64,000 nt of DNA from Candidatus Zymogenus saltonus (GCA_016929395.1 JAFGIX010000022.1:1-64000), one strand, 5' to 3'. Shown: positions 1-9,139, numbered from the stretch's first letter. The notes: generated by a model from the sequence alone, not told the origin. Numbers and translations are program-made.

Positions 1-26
1 AGAAAAGAAACGAGATACCAAAGGAA

Positions 27-44
27 GCCGCCTAAATCGGCGGC
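27..44. other. GC-rich hairpin at left edge
   Basis: GCCGCC (27-32) and GGCGGC (39-44) form a 6-bp stem with a 6-base loop. No T-tract follows on either strand, so it is not a clear terminator. The rest of bases 1-182 is AT-rich and carries a TTGACA at 126-131 that could be a -35 element for the next gene. I see no convincing -10. Confidence 0.35.
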
Positions 45-182
45 CCCGAGAGGACATACTGTACGGAAGGTGCTTGACTTTTACATATAAATAAATTTAC
101 AGGTTGTTTAGTATGGTTTATTATCTTGACAATTTATACTATTTTTTGATTGAATAATAGTAAAAATATTTGAAGAAAGAAA

Positions 183-1478
183 ATGGACATTTCAAAGCTA
201 ACAGAAAAAGACATTAGAGACCTTATCGAGCGGAGAACAGAGCCTAAAAACCTCGATTACAAAGAGAGGTTCAAATGGGTTAAGAATAATAAAGATGGAA
301 TGCTAAATATAGTAAAAGACATTCTTGCTATGGCTAATACTCAAGATGGCGGGAAAATTATCTTTGGCGTTAGAGATAGTGATTACAACTTTGTAGGATT
401 ATCGCAAGAAGATTATGAATCCTTTGATCAGACAGAAGTTAACAATTTTCTTCAAAAATATGCAGAGCCAAAATTTGCATGTCAAGTCTATAAAATGGTA
501 ATTGATGGAAAGAATGTTGTTGTAATAGATATACCCGAATTTGAAGTGGAGCCAATAATTTGTAAAAAGGACGCCCATTCAACAGATAATCCTAAAGAAC
601 ATATTTTAAAAGAAGGTCAGGTATTTATTAGGACAGATAAAGGAACGACAGAATCTATTAAATCAGTTGAGGACATGAGAGATTTATTAAGAAGGGCTAC
701 GGTTAAAAAAGGTGAAGAATTACTAAATAGTATTAAGCTTTTAATATCTGGGAAACCAATGAAACCAACTGACGAATCTTTGAAAAATTACAAAGCAGAA
801 ATTGAGGAAGTAAACAATTTTTTTGATGATAAGTTCGGCGATAGATACAAAAAATACGGATATTGGAATGTTATTTCATATCCGAACATTTATATACCTG
901 ATAGGATATTAAATAAAGAGGAAATAAGAAATTTAGTAGAAAGCTCTGAAGTAAGGTTACGTGGCTGGTATTTTCCATATACTAATAGAAATAGTGCTTC
1001 TTTTTTTAAAAAAGGTAGACGATCATATATTAACTTTGAAGATCATGTTGAAGGTTATAGTGCATTCAAAAGCGGTTTATTTTATTGGAAAGGATACTTT
1101 TGGAAAGATATTGATGAAGATAAAATTACGGATATAAACTTCATAGATACAATTTACTCTATTATGGAATTTCTGCTTTTTATAAAAAGATATTTCGATA
1201 AAATTTGTCTTAATGAAGATGACTTATTTATCGAAATATCATTATACGGTATAAAGGATCGTTCTTTAGTTTCAGATCATAGTAGTAGACAAATATCAGG
1301 CTTTTATAAAACAGAAGAGACATCAATACAAAGTGATATAAATATCAAACTATTTGACTTAAAAACCAATTATGAAGATTTAGTAAAAAGATTAGTAAAA
1401 GATATCTTTTTATATTTCAATTGGGAAATACCTGATGATACAATAGAACATTGGCAAAAAAGATTACATGAAAGATAG
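183..1478 (+). CDS. AlbA_2/Schlafen-type putative DNA-binding protein
   Basis: The N-terminal 150 residues look like the AlbA_2 (Schlafen AAA_4-like) domain: an acidic/aromatic lead-in (residues 15-35), an ILAMANTQDGG segment near residue 50, then IIFGVRD and a run of short strands ending at GQVFIRTDKGT. This family includes putative nucleic-acid-binding regulators and several phage-defence or toxin-like proteins. The remaining 280 residues (431 in all) are not recognised and are rich in aromatic and lysine residues. The gene is strongly AT-rich compared with the aromatic-biosynthesis gene that follows, and it stands alone, which suggests acquisition. The ATG at 183 follows an A/G-rich stretch but no strong Shine-Dalgarno. 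The domain call is from motif recognition; a defence role is inference. Confidence 0.7.
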   Translation: MDISKLTEKDIRDLIERRTEPKNLDYKERFKWVKNNKDGMLNIVKDILAMANTQDGGKIIFGVRDSDYNFVGLSQEDYESFDQTEVNNFLQKYAEPKFACQVYKMVIDGKNVVVIDIPEFEVEPIICKKDAHSTDNPKEHILKEGQVFIRTDKGTTESIKSVEDMRDLLRRATVKKGEELLNSIKLLISGKPMKPTDESLKNYKAEIEEVNNFFDDKFGDRYKKYGYWNVISYPNIYIPDRILNKEEIRNLVESSEVRLRGWYFPYTNRNSASFFKKGRRSYINFEDHVEGYSAFKSGLFYWKGYFWKDIDEDKITDINFIDTIYSIMEFLLFIKRYFDKICLNEDDLFIEISLYGIKDRSLVSDHSSRQISGFYKTEETSIQSDINIKLFDLKTNYEDLVKRLVKDIFLYFNWEIPDDTIEHWQKRLHER

Positions 1479-1625
1479 AACAAGCACATATTTTTAGAAC
1501 ACAATTATAAGTTTGGTAACGAACTACTTCTTCTAACAGATCTAAATTATTCAATCCCTCTATCCTAGCAATCAATTGACATTTCCCCCTCCTTCGTGTA
1601 AAGTGCGGTTTGGTAAGTCAACGTC

Positions 1626-1631
1626 AGGAGG
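1626..1631 (+). promoter_or_regulatory. Shine-Dalgarno fixing a GTG start
   Basis: A perfect AGGAGG lies six bases before the GTG at 1638, which settles the start of the DAHP synthase fusion. Confidence 0.75.
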
Positions 1632-1637
1632 CAAATC

Positions 1638-3533
1638 GTGATCCTCGTTCTAAAGAAAGAAATCACACCGAAACAAAAGGAGGGGCTGATCAAGGCCCTC
1701 AAAAAGGACGACTGCATGATAAGGGAGATCGTCGGCGTCGAGGACACCATTTTGGGCGTCGTCGGGAAGGTCAAGAAAGACCTCAGGTACTTCGAGACGC
1801 TGGAGGGGGTCGCCAAGGTCATCCCTATCTCGAAGCCGTACAAGCTCGTCAGCAGGGAGCTCCACCCGGAGCCGTCGATAATCATGGTCAACGACGTGGC
1901 CGTCGGGGGGGACAGGCTCGTCGTCATCGCCGGGCCGTGCGCCGTGGAGGAGAGGAAGAGAACCCTGGAAATAGCCCGGGTCGTCAAGAAGAGCGGGGCG
2001 GTCCTCTTTCGGGGGGGCGCCTTCAAGCCCAGGACCTCCCCCTACTCGTTTCAGGGGCTGGAGGAGGAGGGGCTCAAGATACTGGCCGAGGTGAGGGAGG
2101 AGACCGGCCTCGGGATAGTGACCGAGATGACCTCTCCGAGTCAGGCGGACCTGATGATGAAGTACGTGGACGTCGTTCAGGTGGGCGCCAGGAACATGCA
2201 GAGCTTCGAGCTCTTGAAGTCTATCGGCAGGATCGGAAAGCCGGTTCTTTTGAAGCGGGGGATATCTGCGACCATCGAGGAGTGGATGATGGCGGCCGAG
2301 TATATTCTATCGGAGGGAAACGACAAGGTCATCCTCTGCGAGCGGGGGATCAGGACGTTTGAGACCTACACAAGAAACACCCTCGACCTCACCGCCATAC
2401 CGGTGATTAAGAAACTGACGCACCTCCCCATAATAGTCGATCCGAGCCACGCCACCGGCATCCGGGAGAAGGTGAGCCCAATGGCGAGGGCCGCCATCGC
2501 ATCGGGGGCGGACGGGATAATGGTCGAGGTTCACACGGAGCCGGAAAAGGCCCTCTCCGACGGTCCCCAGAGTCTCTACCCGGAGCAGTTCGAGAAGCTG
2601 ATGCGCGACCTTCACGTGATTGCGCCTGTGGTCGGAAAGCAGCTCGACTACGACTACATCGAAAAGGCGAAGATCATGCGGGCGCCCGTAAAAGAGGGAA
2701 GGGGAGAGAAGAAGGTCGTATACAGGGGCGTCCCCGGCTCTGCAAGCCACAAAGCGTGCATCCAGTTCTTCGGGTCGGATGTAAAGCAGAAAAGCGTTGA
2801 CAGCTTCGAGGAACTCTTCGATGCCGTGGCGGGAGGGGAGGCCTATCTCGGGTTGATTCCCCTTGAAAACTCCCTCTCTGGGAGCATCCACGAGAACTAC
2901 GATCTCTTGTTGGAGCACGACCTCAAGATAGTGGGCGAGCTGACGCTGCGCATAGTCCACAACCTGATCGGAAACAAGGGGGTCGACCTGAAGGAGATCA
3001 GGCGCGTCTACGGTGTGCCCCAGGTGTTCGAGAGGTGCAAGGAGTTCCTGGACGAAAACCCGAAGTGGGACCTCATCGCGGTCAGGGATTCCGCCGCCGG
3101 GATAGCCCGCCTGAAAAAGTCGGGGGACAAGACGGATGCGGTTATTGCCGGCGAGGAGGCGGCGATCATCTCGGGGCTGTCCATTCTGAAGGAGGGGATA
3201 GAGACCAGCCCTAAGAACTTCACGAGGTTCGTTATCATATCGGCCGGCGGTTTTGTCGAGGGGCCGGCGGACAAGACCTCGATGATCTTTGCGGTAAGCG
3301 ACAGGCCGGGGGCGCTCTTCAAGACGCTCAAGGTCTTCGCCGAAGAGGAGATCAACATGGTCAAGCTCGAATCGAGAAAGGCGCTCGACACCGACTGGGA
3401 CTTCATGTTCTACGTGGACATCGAGATGGGCGACAAGGACAAGCGCTACAAGAAGGTCATAAAGGGGCTTGAAGAAAACACCGACTTTGTGAAGGTCCTG
3501 GGGAGCTACAGGACCGGCTCCGTTTTGACGTAG
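1638..3533 (+). CDS. DAHP synthase / prephenate dehydratase fusion protein
   Basis: This bifunctional enzyme should catalyse the first step of the shikimate pathway (PEP + erythrose 4-phosphate to DAHP) and the prephenate-to-phenylpyruvate step of phenylalanine synthesis. Residues 1-75 resemble the ferredoxin-like regulatory domain of TM0343-type DAHP synthases. Residues 80-335 are the DAHPS barrel ([24 protein letters not shown]). Residues 358-535 are prephenate dehydratase ([23 protein letters not shown] and the catalytic NFTRF near 527). An ACT domain follows from 547, with PGAL and ESRK in place of the usual ESRP. No chorismate mutase domain is present. ACT suggests feedback control by phenylalanine, and the fusion would let one effector act on both steps. 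GTG start with a strong ribosome site. Family assignment is firm; the allosteric coupling is inference. Confidence 0.93.
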   Translation: MILVLKKEITPKQKEGLIKALKKDDCMIREIVGVEDTILGVVGKVKKDLRYFETLEGVAKVIPISKPYKLVSRELHPEPSIIMVNDVAVGGDRLVVIAGPCAVEERKRTLEIARVVKKSGAVLFRGGAFKPRTSPYSFQGLEEEGLKILAEVREETGLGIVTEMTSPSQADLMMKYVDVVQVGARNMQSFELLKSIGRIGKPVLLKRGISATIEEWMMAAEYILSEGNDKVILCERGIRTFETYTRNTLDLTAIPVIKKLTHLPIIVDPSHATGIREKVSPMARAAIASGADGIMVEVHTEPEKALSDGPQSLYPEQFEKLMRDLHVIAPVVGKQLDYDYIEKAKIMRAPVKEGRGEKKVVYRGVPGSASHKACIQFFGSDVKQKSVDSFEELFDAVAGGEAYLGLIPLENSLSGSIHENYDLLLEHDLKIVGELTLRIVHNLIGNKGVDLKEIRRVYGVPQVFERCKEFLDENPKWDLIAVRDSAAGIARLKKSGDKTDAVIAGEEAAIISGLSILKEGIETSPKNFTRFVIISAGGFVEGPADKTSMIFAVSDRPGALFKTLKVFAEEEINMVKLESRKALDTDWDFMFYVDIEMGDKDKRYKKVIKGLEENTDFVKVLGSYRTGSVLT

Positions 3534-3655
3534 ATTTGGGGCGGAAATTGATGGAGTGGTCGTTGGTCATCATAACGTGTTCAATGTTTTAATGGGCCGT
3601 ATCCGTCGATGGGTAGTTCCGTTAAAAGAGCTTTTGGTTGGATCGCTATAAAGGT

Positions 3656-3684
3656 TTGACATTTGTAATTCTTTAGGGTATTTT
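3656..3684 (+). promoter_or_regulatory. putative sigma-70 promoter for the permease
   Basis: TTGACA (3656-3661), a 17-base spacer and TATTTT (3679-3684) precede the permease by about 65 bases. Found by eye only. Confidence 0.4.
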
Positions 3685-3748
3685 TTGACGGCATAATTGG
3701 TATGACGTCTCATATTTGATAATAGTTTAGATTAACAGGAGAAATATT

Positions 3749-5128
3749 ATGGAGATACACGAATCGGAAGCGAGGCTGAAAAAGGAGATAAGCTTTCTGG
3801 GACTGGTGGCGGTTTTCGTCGGGATGAACATCGGCGGGGCGCTCTTTTCCCTCACCATCGTGGCGGCGGACATCACCGGCCCTTCGCTTCCTATAGCCAT
3901 GATAATGGCGTCGATCCCGTCGCTCCTGGCGCTTGTCCCCTATTCGATGTTTTCAACTGCTTACCCTACGACCAGCGCCACATACCGCTACTGTCAGCTT
4001 TTAAATCCCCAGCTTGCTTTTATCGCAATGTTTACCCTTCTCCTCTGTATGCTGGTGGGGGCGCAGCCCCTCTTCGCGATGACCTTCGGGCAGTACTTTG
4101 ACGATCTCTTTGCCGCCGATATAAATCCGGCCGTCGTGGGGGTTATTGTCTTGGCCGTTTTTTATGTGGTGAACCTGCTTGGGATAAAGTTCACAGCACA
4201 GCTACAGACCATCCTTTTTATCGTGATGATGGCGGCCCTAATCCTTTACGTGGTGCTCGGTGTTCCCCACGTTAGGGTCGAGAACTTCACGCCCATGTTT
4301 CCAAACGGCGTGGGGAAATTCATAGCCGCAACCGGGATGCTCTTTACCTTTTGCGCTGGGGGGCTCTTTGCCGTGGATTTGGGCGGCGAGGTGATAGACG
4401 GCTCCAGGAGGTACAAGAGGGCCCTCGTAACAGGGATGGGAATAGTGGTTGGAATATATCTGTTGATCCACATCGTTACCGTGGGCGCCGAAAGGTGGGA
4501 CGCGCTGAAGGCCAAGGGGACGCTCACCACCGTTGCGGGGAATTTCATGAGTCCGGGATTGGTGGATTTTTTCATCATAGGCGGGGCGCTTGTGGCGTGC
4601 GCCACCACCATCAATATAATCTTCACCGTCATCTCCAGGGGGTTCGTGGTGATCTCCGGCGAGAAGATATTTCCCGACTTCATGGGAAAGGTGGGGGAGA
4701 AATCGGGCACTCCGTACTGGGGCCTGACGTTTATCTTTATCGTATGTGCCGCATCCCTCTTGATCCTTGCAAGTATCGGGCAAAAACCCGTAACCATCTT
4801 CGGGGCCATGACAAACTTCGGGCTGATCTTCCCGATTACTGTGGTATGTTTGGCGGGGGCGATAGTCCCCTTCAAAATGAATGCCATATACGAAAAATCC
4901 CGATTCAAGATATCGAAGAGGCTGGTGGCGGCGGTAAGCTGGACGGCGGTAATTCTGAACACGGCTATTTTTCTCCTCCTCTGCATGTTGATGATAAGCA
5001 TAAAGCTTCATTTGACCGTTATCATGTTCTTCGTCTTTATGGCGATTTCCGCCCTCTACTACTACGGTAGGAAGATGGTTTTGAAAAAGCGCGGGATAAA
5101 GATGCCGGGACGGCCGATGTTTAAGTAA
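3749..5128 (+). CDS. APC-superfamily amino acid permease
   Basis: A 459-residue integral membrane protein with about 12 hydrophobic helices. The first helix carries the APC-type glycine-rich break (GLVAVFVGMNIGGALFS, residues 18-34), which in this superfamily forms the substrate site. A second conserved region near 200-215 (FCAGGLFAVDLGGEV) matches helix 6 of APC transporters. It probably imports or exchanges an amino acid or amine. The position next to aromatic amino acid synthesis hints at, but does not prove, an aromatic substrate. AGGAG lies just before the ATG. The superfamily call is good; the substrate is unknown. Confidence 0.82.
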   Translation: MEIHESEARLKKEISFLGLVAVFVGMNIGGALFSLTIVAADITGPSLPIAMIMASIPSLLALVPYSMFSTAYPTTSATYRYCQLLNPQLAFIAMFTLLLCMLVGAQPLFAMTFGQYFDDLFAADINPAVVGVIVLAVFYVVNLLGIKFTAQLQTILFIVMMAALILYVVLGVPHVRVENFTPMFPNGVGKFIAATGMLFTFCAGGLFAVDLGGEVIDGSRRYKRALVTGMGIVVGIYLLIHIVTVGAERWDALKAKGTLTTVAGNFMSPGLVDFFIIGGALVACATTINIIFTVISRGFVVISGEKIFPDFMGKVGEKSGTPYWGLTFIFIVCAASLLILASIGQKPVTIFGAMTNFGLIFPITVVCLAGAIVPFKMNAIYEKSRFKISKRLVAAVSWTAVILNTAIFLLLCMLMISIKLHLTVIMFFVFMAISALYYYGRKMVLKKRGIKMPGRPMFK

Positions 5129-5428
5129 CGGCCCTGTTTTCTTTACCCCTTTCTGTGGTTGATATTCGGTTCCGTAACGGGGCAGGAAATTGTCGGCGGC
5201 GGTCTGTCGGTTTTTTTGTAACGGATGAGAATGAGGAGGGGGCCGACCGGAGGCGTTTCTTGTCTTGGGTAACGATGCGGGGAGAGGGGATTCCCCCCTC
5301 CCCCGCTGTTTCTAAGCGGGCCGCCCACCATATTTGTCGGGGGGGAGGGTTTTACAGTTAACGGCCTTAAAGGTTTGTTGAGAGAAGTTTTACGGGTCAT
5401 TTTTAAATATTTCGGGAAAGGATAGACA
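5129..5428. other. 300-base intergenic stretch with GC-rich hairpin
   Basis: No gene is supported here. A long hairpin at 5279-5304 (GGGGAGAGGGG pairing with CCCCCCTCCCC around ATT) could end the permease transcript although no T-run follows. A related G/C hairpin occurs at 32727-32752. Confidence 0.4.
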
Positions 5429-6514
5429 ATGAACGGATTGGAAAGGGCGAAGACCGCCCTTGCCGTCAAGGTTCCCGACAGGGTTCCCCACTTCGAGCTT
5501 GCCTACAACGAGTCTTCGATAATAGGGATCGCCAGGCACTTCACCGACGACCTTCCCGCTATAGGCTATTTCCAGAAGATGAGTATCGAGGACAAGATAA
5601 AGCTCATGGAGGCGCTTATCCTCTTTATAGAGGAGCTCGACGTTGATGGAGTTGTGGTCAGGCTCTTTTCCGAGGTGAAGTTCATAGATGACTTGAGGTA
5701 TGTGGACGATTGGGACGTGACCTATAAGCTCGACCCCAGCGGCGAGGCCTTAGTGGTCGACGGCCCGATAAAGACCCCGGGCGACCTCAAGGGGTACAAG
5801 GTGCCGAGGCCGAAGGAGACCGACATCCTGTCCCTCAGCTACTGCGCCCAGAGGTTCGGGGGGGAGCGGGCGGTCATCATGAGCATAAGGTGTCCCTTCC
5901 GGCTGAGCTGGAACCTGCTGGGCGGGATGGATAAGCTCCTAATAGCCTTCAGGAGAGACCCGGATCTTGTCAATACGCTGATGCGCTTAAGCGCCGACTA
6001 CATAAAGGAGGAGATCGGGCTCGCGATAAAGATGGGCGCCGACATCATCTCGCTGGACGGGGACCTCGCCTACGACAGCGGGGCCTTCATGGCGCCGGAG
6101 CTCTTCGAGAGATACATTCATCCCCTCTATAACGAGATAGTCAAGTTGACCCACGATAGTGGCGCCATGATCTTCAAGCACTCCGACGGGAACGTCTGGA
6201 AGCTCATCGACTACTGGCTCGAATCCGGCTTCGACGGCATCCACCCGTTCCAGCCCCAGTGTATGGACATAGCCGAGGCGAAGGAGAGGATCGGCGACAG
6301 GGTCTGCCTCATGGGGAACATCGACTGTATCGAGACCCTCGTTACAGGAACGATCGAGGATGTCGAGGAGGAGGTGAAGCAAACCATCGAGATCGCCGCC
6401 CCCAACGGCGGATATATCCTGGCCTCGTCAAACACGATCCACCCGGGCGTCAAGCCCGAAAACTACATCGCCATGGTAAAGGCCCTCCATAAATACGGCT
6501 CATATATTGATTGA
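5429..6514 (+). CDS. uroporphyrinogen decarboxylase (URO-D) family protein
   Basis: The 361-residue protein fits the URO-D superfamily, in the branch that includes corrinoid methyltransferases of the MtaA/CmuA kind rather than true HemE. Signs are the N-terminal RAKTALAVKVPDRVPHFE, a middle GADIISLDGDLAY segment, IFKHSDGN, and a C-terminal MGNID...GGYILASSNTIHPGVKPEN. Such proteins act on methyl-corrinoid or tetrapyrrole substrates in the cytoplasm. No other haem or methyltransferase gene lies nearby, so the substrate cannot be given. A purine-rich AAAGGA precedes the ATG. Transcription probably ends at the hairpin at 6585-6608. Confidence 0.85.
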   Translation: MNGLERAKTALAVKVPDRVPHFELAYNESSIIGIARHFTDDLPAIGYFQKMSIEDKIKLMEALILFIEELDVDGVVVRLFSEVKFIDDLRYVDDWDVTYKLDPSGEALVVDGPIKTPGDLKGYKVPRPKETDILSLSYCAQRFGGERAVIMSIRCPFRLSWNLLGGMDKLLIAFRRDPDLVNTLMRLSADYIKEEIGLAIKMGADIISLDGDLAYDSGAFMAPELFERYIHPLYNEIVKLTHDSGAMIFKHSDGNVWKLIDYWLESGFDGIHPFQPQCMDIAEAKERIGDRVCLMGNIDCIETLVTGTIEDVEEEVKQTIEIAAPNGGYILASSNTIHPGVKPENYIAMVKALHKYGSYID

Positions 6515-6584
6515 GCCGTATCGCTCTGTTGCTGGAAGGGTCGACCGATCGTTATATCTCACCTTCAAAGGACGATGACCTAAA

Positions 6585-6608
6585 AAGGGGGTTGGGACAA
6601 TCCCCCTT
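6585..6608 (+). terminator. probable Rho-independent terminator
   Basis: AAGGGGGTTG pairs with CAATCCCCCTT with one bulged T; a short T-run follows after CCCTTGA. It lies 70 bases after the URO-D-family gene. Confidence 0.55.
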
Positions 6609-6687
6609 CCCTTGATTTTTAGGATGACGCTGTAAATCCGCCCGTTATTCGCCTGAAATCAGCGCTTCAATCGGAAAAAATGAAAAT

Positions 6688-6704
6688 TGTATAAAAATTT
6701 TGCA
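6688..6704. promoter_or_regulatory. operator-like palindrome, imperfect copy A
   Basis: TGTATAAAAATTTTGCA is a 17-base imperfect inverted repeat that shares its half-sites with the 16-base palindromes at 6733, 8343 and 8443. Confidence 0.45.
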
Positions 6705-6732
6705 TTTTTTTCTGGTATTTTTACCCTATTTT

Positions 6733-6748
6733 TGTATAATATTATACA
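6733..6748. promoter_or_regulatory. perfect 16-bp palindrome, copy B
   Basis: TGTATAATATTATACA is its own reverse complement. It lies about 80-95 bases before the sigma-54 activator and differs by one base from the copy at 8343. It may be an autoregulatory site of that activator. Confidence 0.55.
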
Positions 6749-6829
6749 TAACTTTGCATCATTGTGTTCTATTATATTATATTGAAAAATAGTTTAGTGT
6801 AATTTTATATTAAAATATATATCGTGTCG

Positions 6830-8203
6830 ATGGATACAACAATTCTCATCGTTGAGGATGACAGGGGTTTCAGCGGATTCCTTACGCAATCGTTGGAGGG
6901 AAGCGGCTATATTGTATACAGCGCCTTCACCGGTTCGGAGGGATTAAAGCTAATAAACAGCGTAAATCCCGATCTGGTTTTGTTGGATCTGATGCTGCCT
7001 GATATGAGCGGAATGGATTTATTGAGGGAAGTCAACGAGATGTACGAGCGTCCGCAGGTCGTGATGATGACCGCCCACGGTACTATCGAGACGGCCATCG
7101 ACTCCATGAAGCTCGGAGCGGGTGATTACCTTATAAAGCCGATAATAGAGGACGAGCTTCTCATTGCCATCAAGAAGAATCTCAAGCACCTCGAGCTCTT
7201 GAGGGAGATAGAGTATCTGAAGGAGGTTGACAGGAAGAAGTACAAGTTCAATTATCTGGTGGGTCGCTCTCAGAAGATGTGGGAGATTTACCGTTTGGCG
7301 CTGTTTGTTGCGGGGTCGGACACCGCCACGGTCCTGATTGAAGGGGAGTCCGGGACGGGAAAGGAATATCTCGCAAGGTTCATCCACTACCGTTCGAGAC
7401 GCCGTGACGAGCCCTTTGTGGAGATAAACTGTGCGGCGATACCCGAAAACCTTATAGAGACGGAGCTTTTTGGTTATGAGCCCGGCGCCTTTACCGATGC
7501 CAGGGTGAGGAAGAAGGGGCAGGTGGAGCTGGCCTCCGGGGGGACAGTCTTTTTGGACGAGATCGGGGAGATGTCCGTTCAGCTTCAGGCAAAGCTCTTG
7601 AGGTTTCTGGACACCATGACCTATAAGAGGGTAGGGGGAACGATGGATATAAAGCTGGATGTCAGGGTCATCGCTGCCACGAACAAGGACCTCGCCCTTG
7701 CCGTAACGAAAAACGAGTTCAGAAAAGACCTTTACTACAGGCTCAAGGTGATGCACCTGGTGCTTCCGACATTGAGGGAGCGGAAAGAAGATATAGAGCT
7801 TTTTGTGGCGGCCTTTTTGGAGGAGTTTTCAAAAAAGCTCAAAAAGAGGGTCAGCGGGATTTCCGAAGAGGCCATGGAGAAGATCATCGGTTATTCATGG
7901 AACGGCAACATCAGGGAATTGAGGAATGTCCTCGAGCGCGCCGTAATCGTCTCCGACGGTCCGCAGATAAGCGCAAGGCATCTGGCTATTGAATCCGTCA
8001 AAAAATCTTCAGATGATTACATTATACCGGCGGTTATACCTGAAGACGGAATAGATTTCAATGAGACAATAGACAAGGTGTCTTCCGAGATGATCTTGAA
8101 GGCCTTGAAGCAAACGGGCGGGAACAAATCCCGGGCCTCGCGTCTTCTGAAGATTCCCCGACAGGTGCTTCTCTATCAGATGAAGAAGCTGGGATTGAGG
8201 TAG
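6830..8203 (+). CDS. sigma-54-dependent response regulator (NtrC family)
   Basis: An enhancer-binding activator with receiver, AAA+ and Fis-type HTH modules. The receiver has ILIVEDD and the acceptor Asp in LLDLMLPD. The AAA+ domain has Walker A GESGTGKE and Walker B GGTVFLDEIGEM; the sigma-54 contact loop reads GAFTDA (residues 219-224) instead of GAFTGA. The C-terminus (NKSRASRLLKIPRQVLLYQM) is a Fis-like HTH. A GTG at 6824 is possible, but the ATG at 6830 puts the loop at the same residue number as in the paralogue at 33064 and matches its MDT start, so I prefer it. No Shine-Dalgarno is visible and no histidine kinase is adjacent. Palindromes before the gene and before the chemosensory operon suggest that it controls both. 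Confidence 0.9.
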   Translation: MDTTILIVEDDRGFSGFLTQSLEGSGYIVYSAFTGSEGLKLINSVNPDLVLLDLMLPDMSGMDLLREVNEMYERPQVVMMTAHGTIETAIDSMKLGAGDYLIKPIIEDELLIAIKKNLKHLELLREIEYLKEVDRKKYKFNYLVGRSQKMWEIYRLALFVAGSDTATVLIEGESGTGKEYLARFIHYRSRRRDEPFVEINCAAIPENLIETELFGYEPGAFTDARVRKKGQVELASGGTVFLDEIGEMSVQLQAKLLRFLDTMTYKRVGGTMDIKLDVRVIAATNKDLALAVTKNEFRKDLYYRLKVMHLVLPTLRERKEDIELFVAAFLEEFSKKLKKRVSGISEEAMEKIIGYSWNGNIRELRNVLERAVIVSDGPQISARHLAIESVKKSSDDYIIPAVIPEDGIDFNETIDKVSSEMILKALKQTGGNKSRASRLLKIPRQVLLYQMKKLGLR

Positions 8204-8342
8204 AAAAGGAGTGGGGCGATTTTTGTTGTTTCTTATTTATGATATAGGGAATTCTTTAAATAGATCATAAAATATGGTAATTGAGATGGGGAGAAAGAGC
8301 ATTATAAGTTTCAATGGGAGGATATTTTATAGGTATTTTTTT

Positions 8343-8358
8343 TGTAAAATATTATACA
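8343..8358. promoter_or_regulatory. operator-like palindrome, copy C
   Basis: TGTAAAATATTATACA differs by a single base from the perfect palindrome at 6733-6748. It lies about 240 bases before the -24/-12 promoter at 8581, a usual distance for an upstream activating site. Confidence 0.5.
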
Positions 8359-8442
8359 CACCATTAGATTATCCCACAGATTGCTGATCTTATTGAAATT
8401 ATTAAGGAAAAGAGGAAAAGATGGGATGTGGATATTTATGTG

Positions 8443-8458
8443 TGCAAAATATTTTGCA
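8443..8458. promoter_or_regulatory. perfect 16-bp palindrome, copy D
   Basis: TGCAAAATATTTTGCA is a perfect palindrome sharing the TGnAwAATATTwTnCA frame with copies B and C. It lies about 135 bases before the -24/-12 promoter. Confidence 0.5.
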
Positions 8459-8543
8459 TTAACTGTTTTTTGTCAAATAGGGGGTAAATCCGAGTTTTTC
8501 TATAAGGCTTATAAGTTATTGAAAAAATTGCCAAAATTAGATT

Positions 8544-8570
8544 CTCCTCTCCGGTTGAGAGGGGATTCTT
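8544..8570 (+). terminator. probable hairpin terminator
   Basis: TCTCCTCTC pairs with GAGAGGGGA around CGGTT, followed by TTCTTTC. It sits just before the -24/-12 promoter and could insulate the operon from upstream transcripts. Confidence 0.45.
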
Positions 8571-8580
8571 TCGCTATTTA

Positions 8581-8594
8581 GGCATAAAAATTGC
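8581..8594 (+). promoter_or_regulatory. putative sigma-54 (-24/-12) promoter of the chemosensory operon
   Basis: GGCATAAAAATTGC has the invariant GG and GC separated by exactly ten bases and keeps the TTGC of the -12 box. Transcription would start near 8606, about 125 bases before the first gene. The palindromes at 8343 and 8443 lie at activating-site distance. Confidence 0.6.
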
Positions 8595-8730
8595 GTATTT
8601 ATTATATCAATATGTATTATTGCACTTTTTATTAAAAGATTGGCATCTTTGGAATACGTGATTCATCTTCTCAAACCGTGAACGCACAAAAAAAGGGGAT
8701 TCTATCTCTTGTAGAAATTAGTGTATAAGG

Positions 8731-9126
8731 ATGGCTGTCGGTAAAAAAATGGCTGACAAAGGAAAAGCAATATTAATCGTGAATGATGAATCGACCTACG
8801 CTGATTTCCTGAAAAGTGATATTGAGGGGGCGTTTCCTGCGGTAGAGGTGAATATTGCCGACAGTGGAGAGAGCGCCCTGAAGATGACAGAAGAACATAT
8901 GTATGATATTATAATAGCCGATACGGTTCTCCCGGGGATGGGGGGTGTAAACTTATTCCTTGAGATAAAGAAGCTCTTTCCCGATGTAAGAACGATTCTA
9001 CTTTCCAATCACATCAATTCGAAAGAGAAGAAGCTTCTCGAAAAGGAGGGTCTCTTCGGTTATCTCGAAAAGCCGTTTTTGATTGAGAGCCTTGCGAAGA
9101 TGATAGTGGAGGCAATGGAAACATAG
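8731..9126 (+). CDS. single-domain response regulator (receiver)
   Basis: A 131-residue receiver protein without an output domain. The metal/acid pocket reads NDES, the phosphoacceptor Asp is in IIIADTVLPGMGG, and the conserved lysine is in YLEKPF. It is the first gene of the chemosensory operon and is 13 bases from the next gene. An internal ATG at 8749 could also be used; neither start has a well-spaced ribosome site. It probably accepts phosphate from the operon's CheA and acts by protein contact. Family call firm, partner inferred. Confidence 0.82.
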   Translation: MAVGKKMADKGKAILIVNDESTYADFLKSDIEGAFPAVEVNIADSGESALKMTEEHMYDIIIADTVLPGMGGVNLFLEIKKLFPDVRTILLSNHINSKEKKLLEKEGLFGYLEKPFLIESLAKMIVEAMET

Positions 9127-9139
9127 GAAGATTATTTTC

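Noticed and set aside
1610-2362. Frame of 250 codons inside the DAHP synthase gene
   Set aside because: Arg/Gly-rich out-of-frame shadow with no domain.
6754-6784. Sigma-54 or sigma-70 promoter directly before the first activator
   Set aside because: TTGCAT at 6754 has no GG twelve bases upstream, and the AT-rich context offers many equally weak -10 boxes.
8381-8581. Open frame of 66 codons after the first sigma-54 activator
   Set aside because: No ribosome site, no recognisable product, and it overlaps a palindrome, a terminator-like hairpin and the sigma-54 promoter region.
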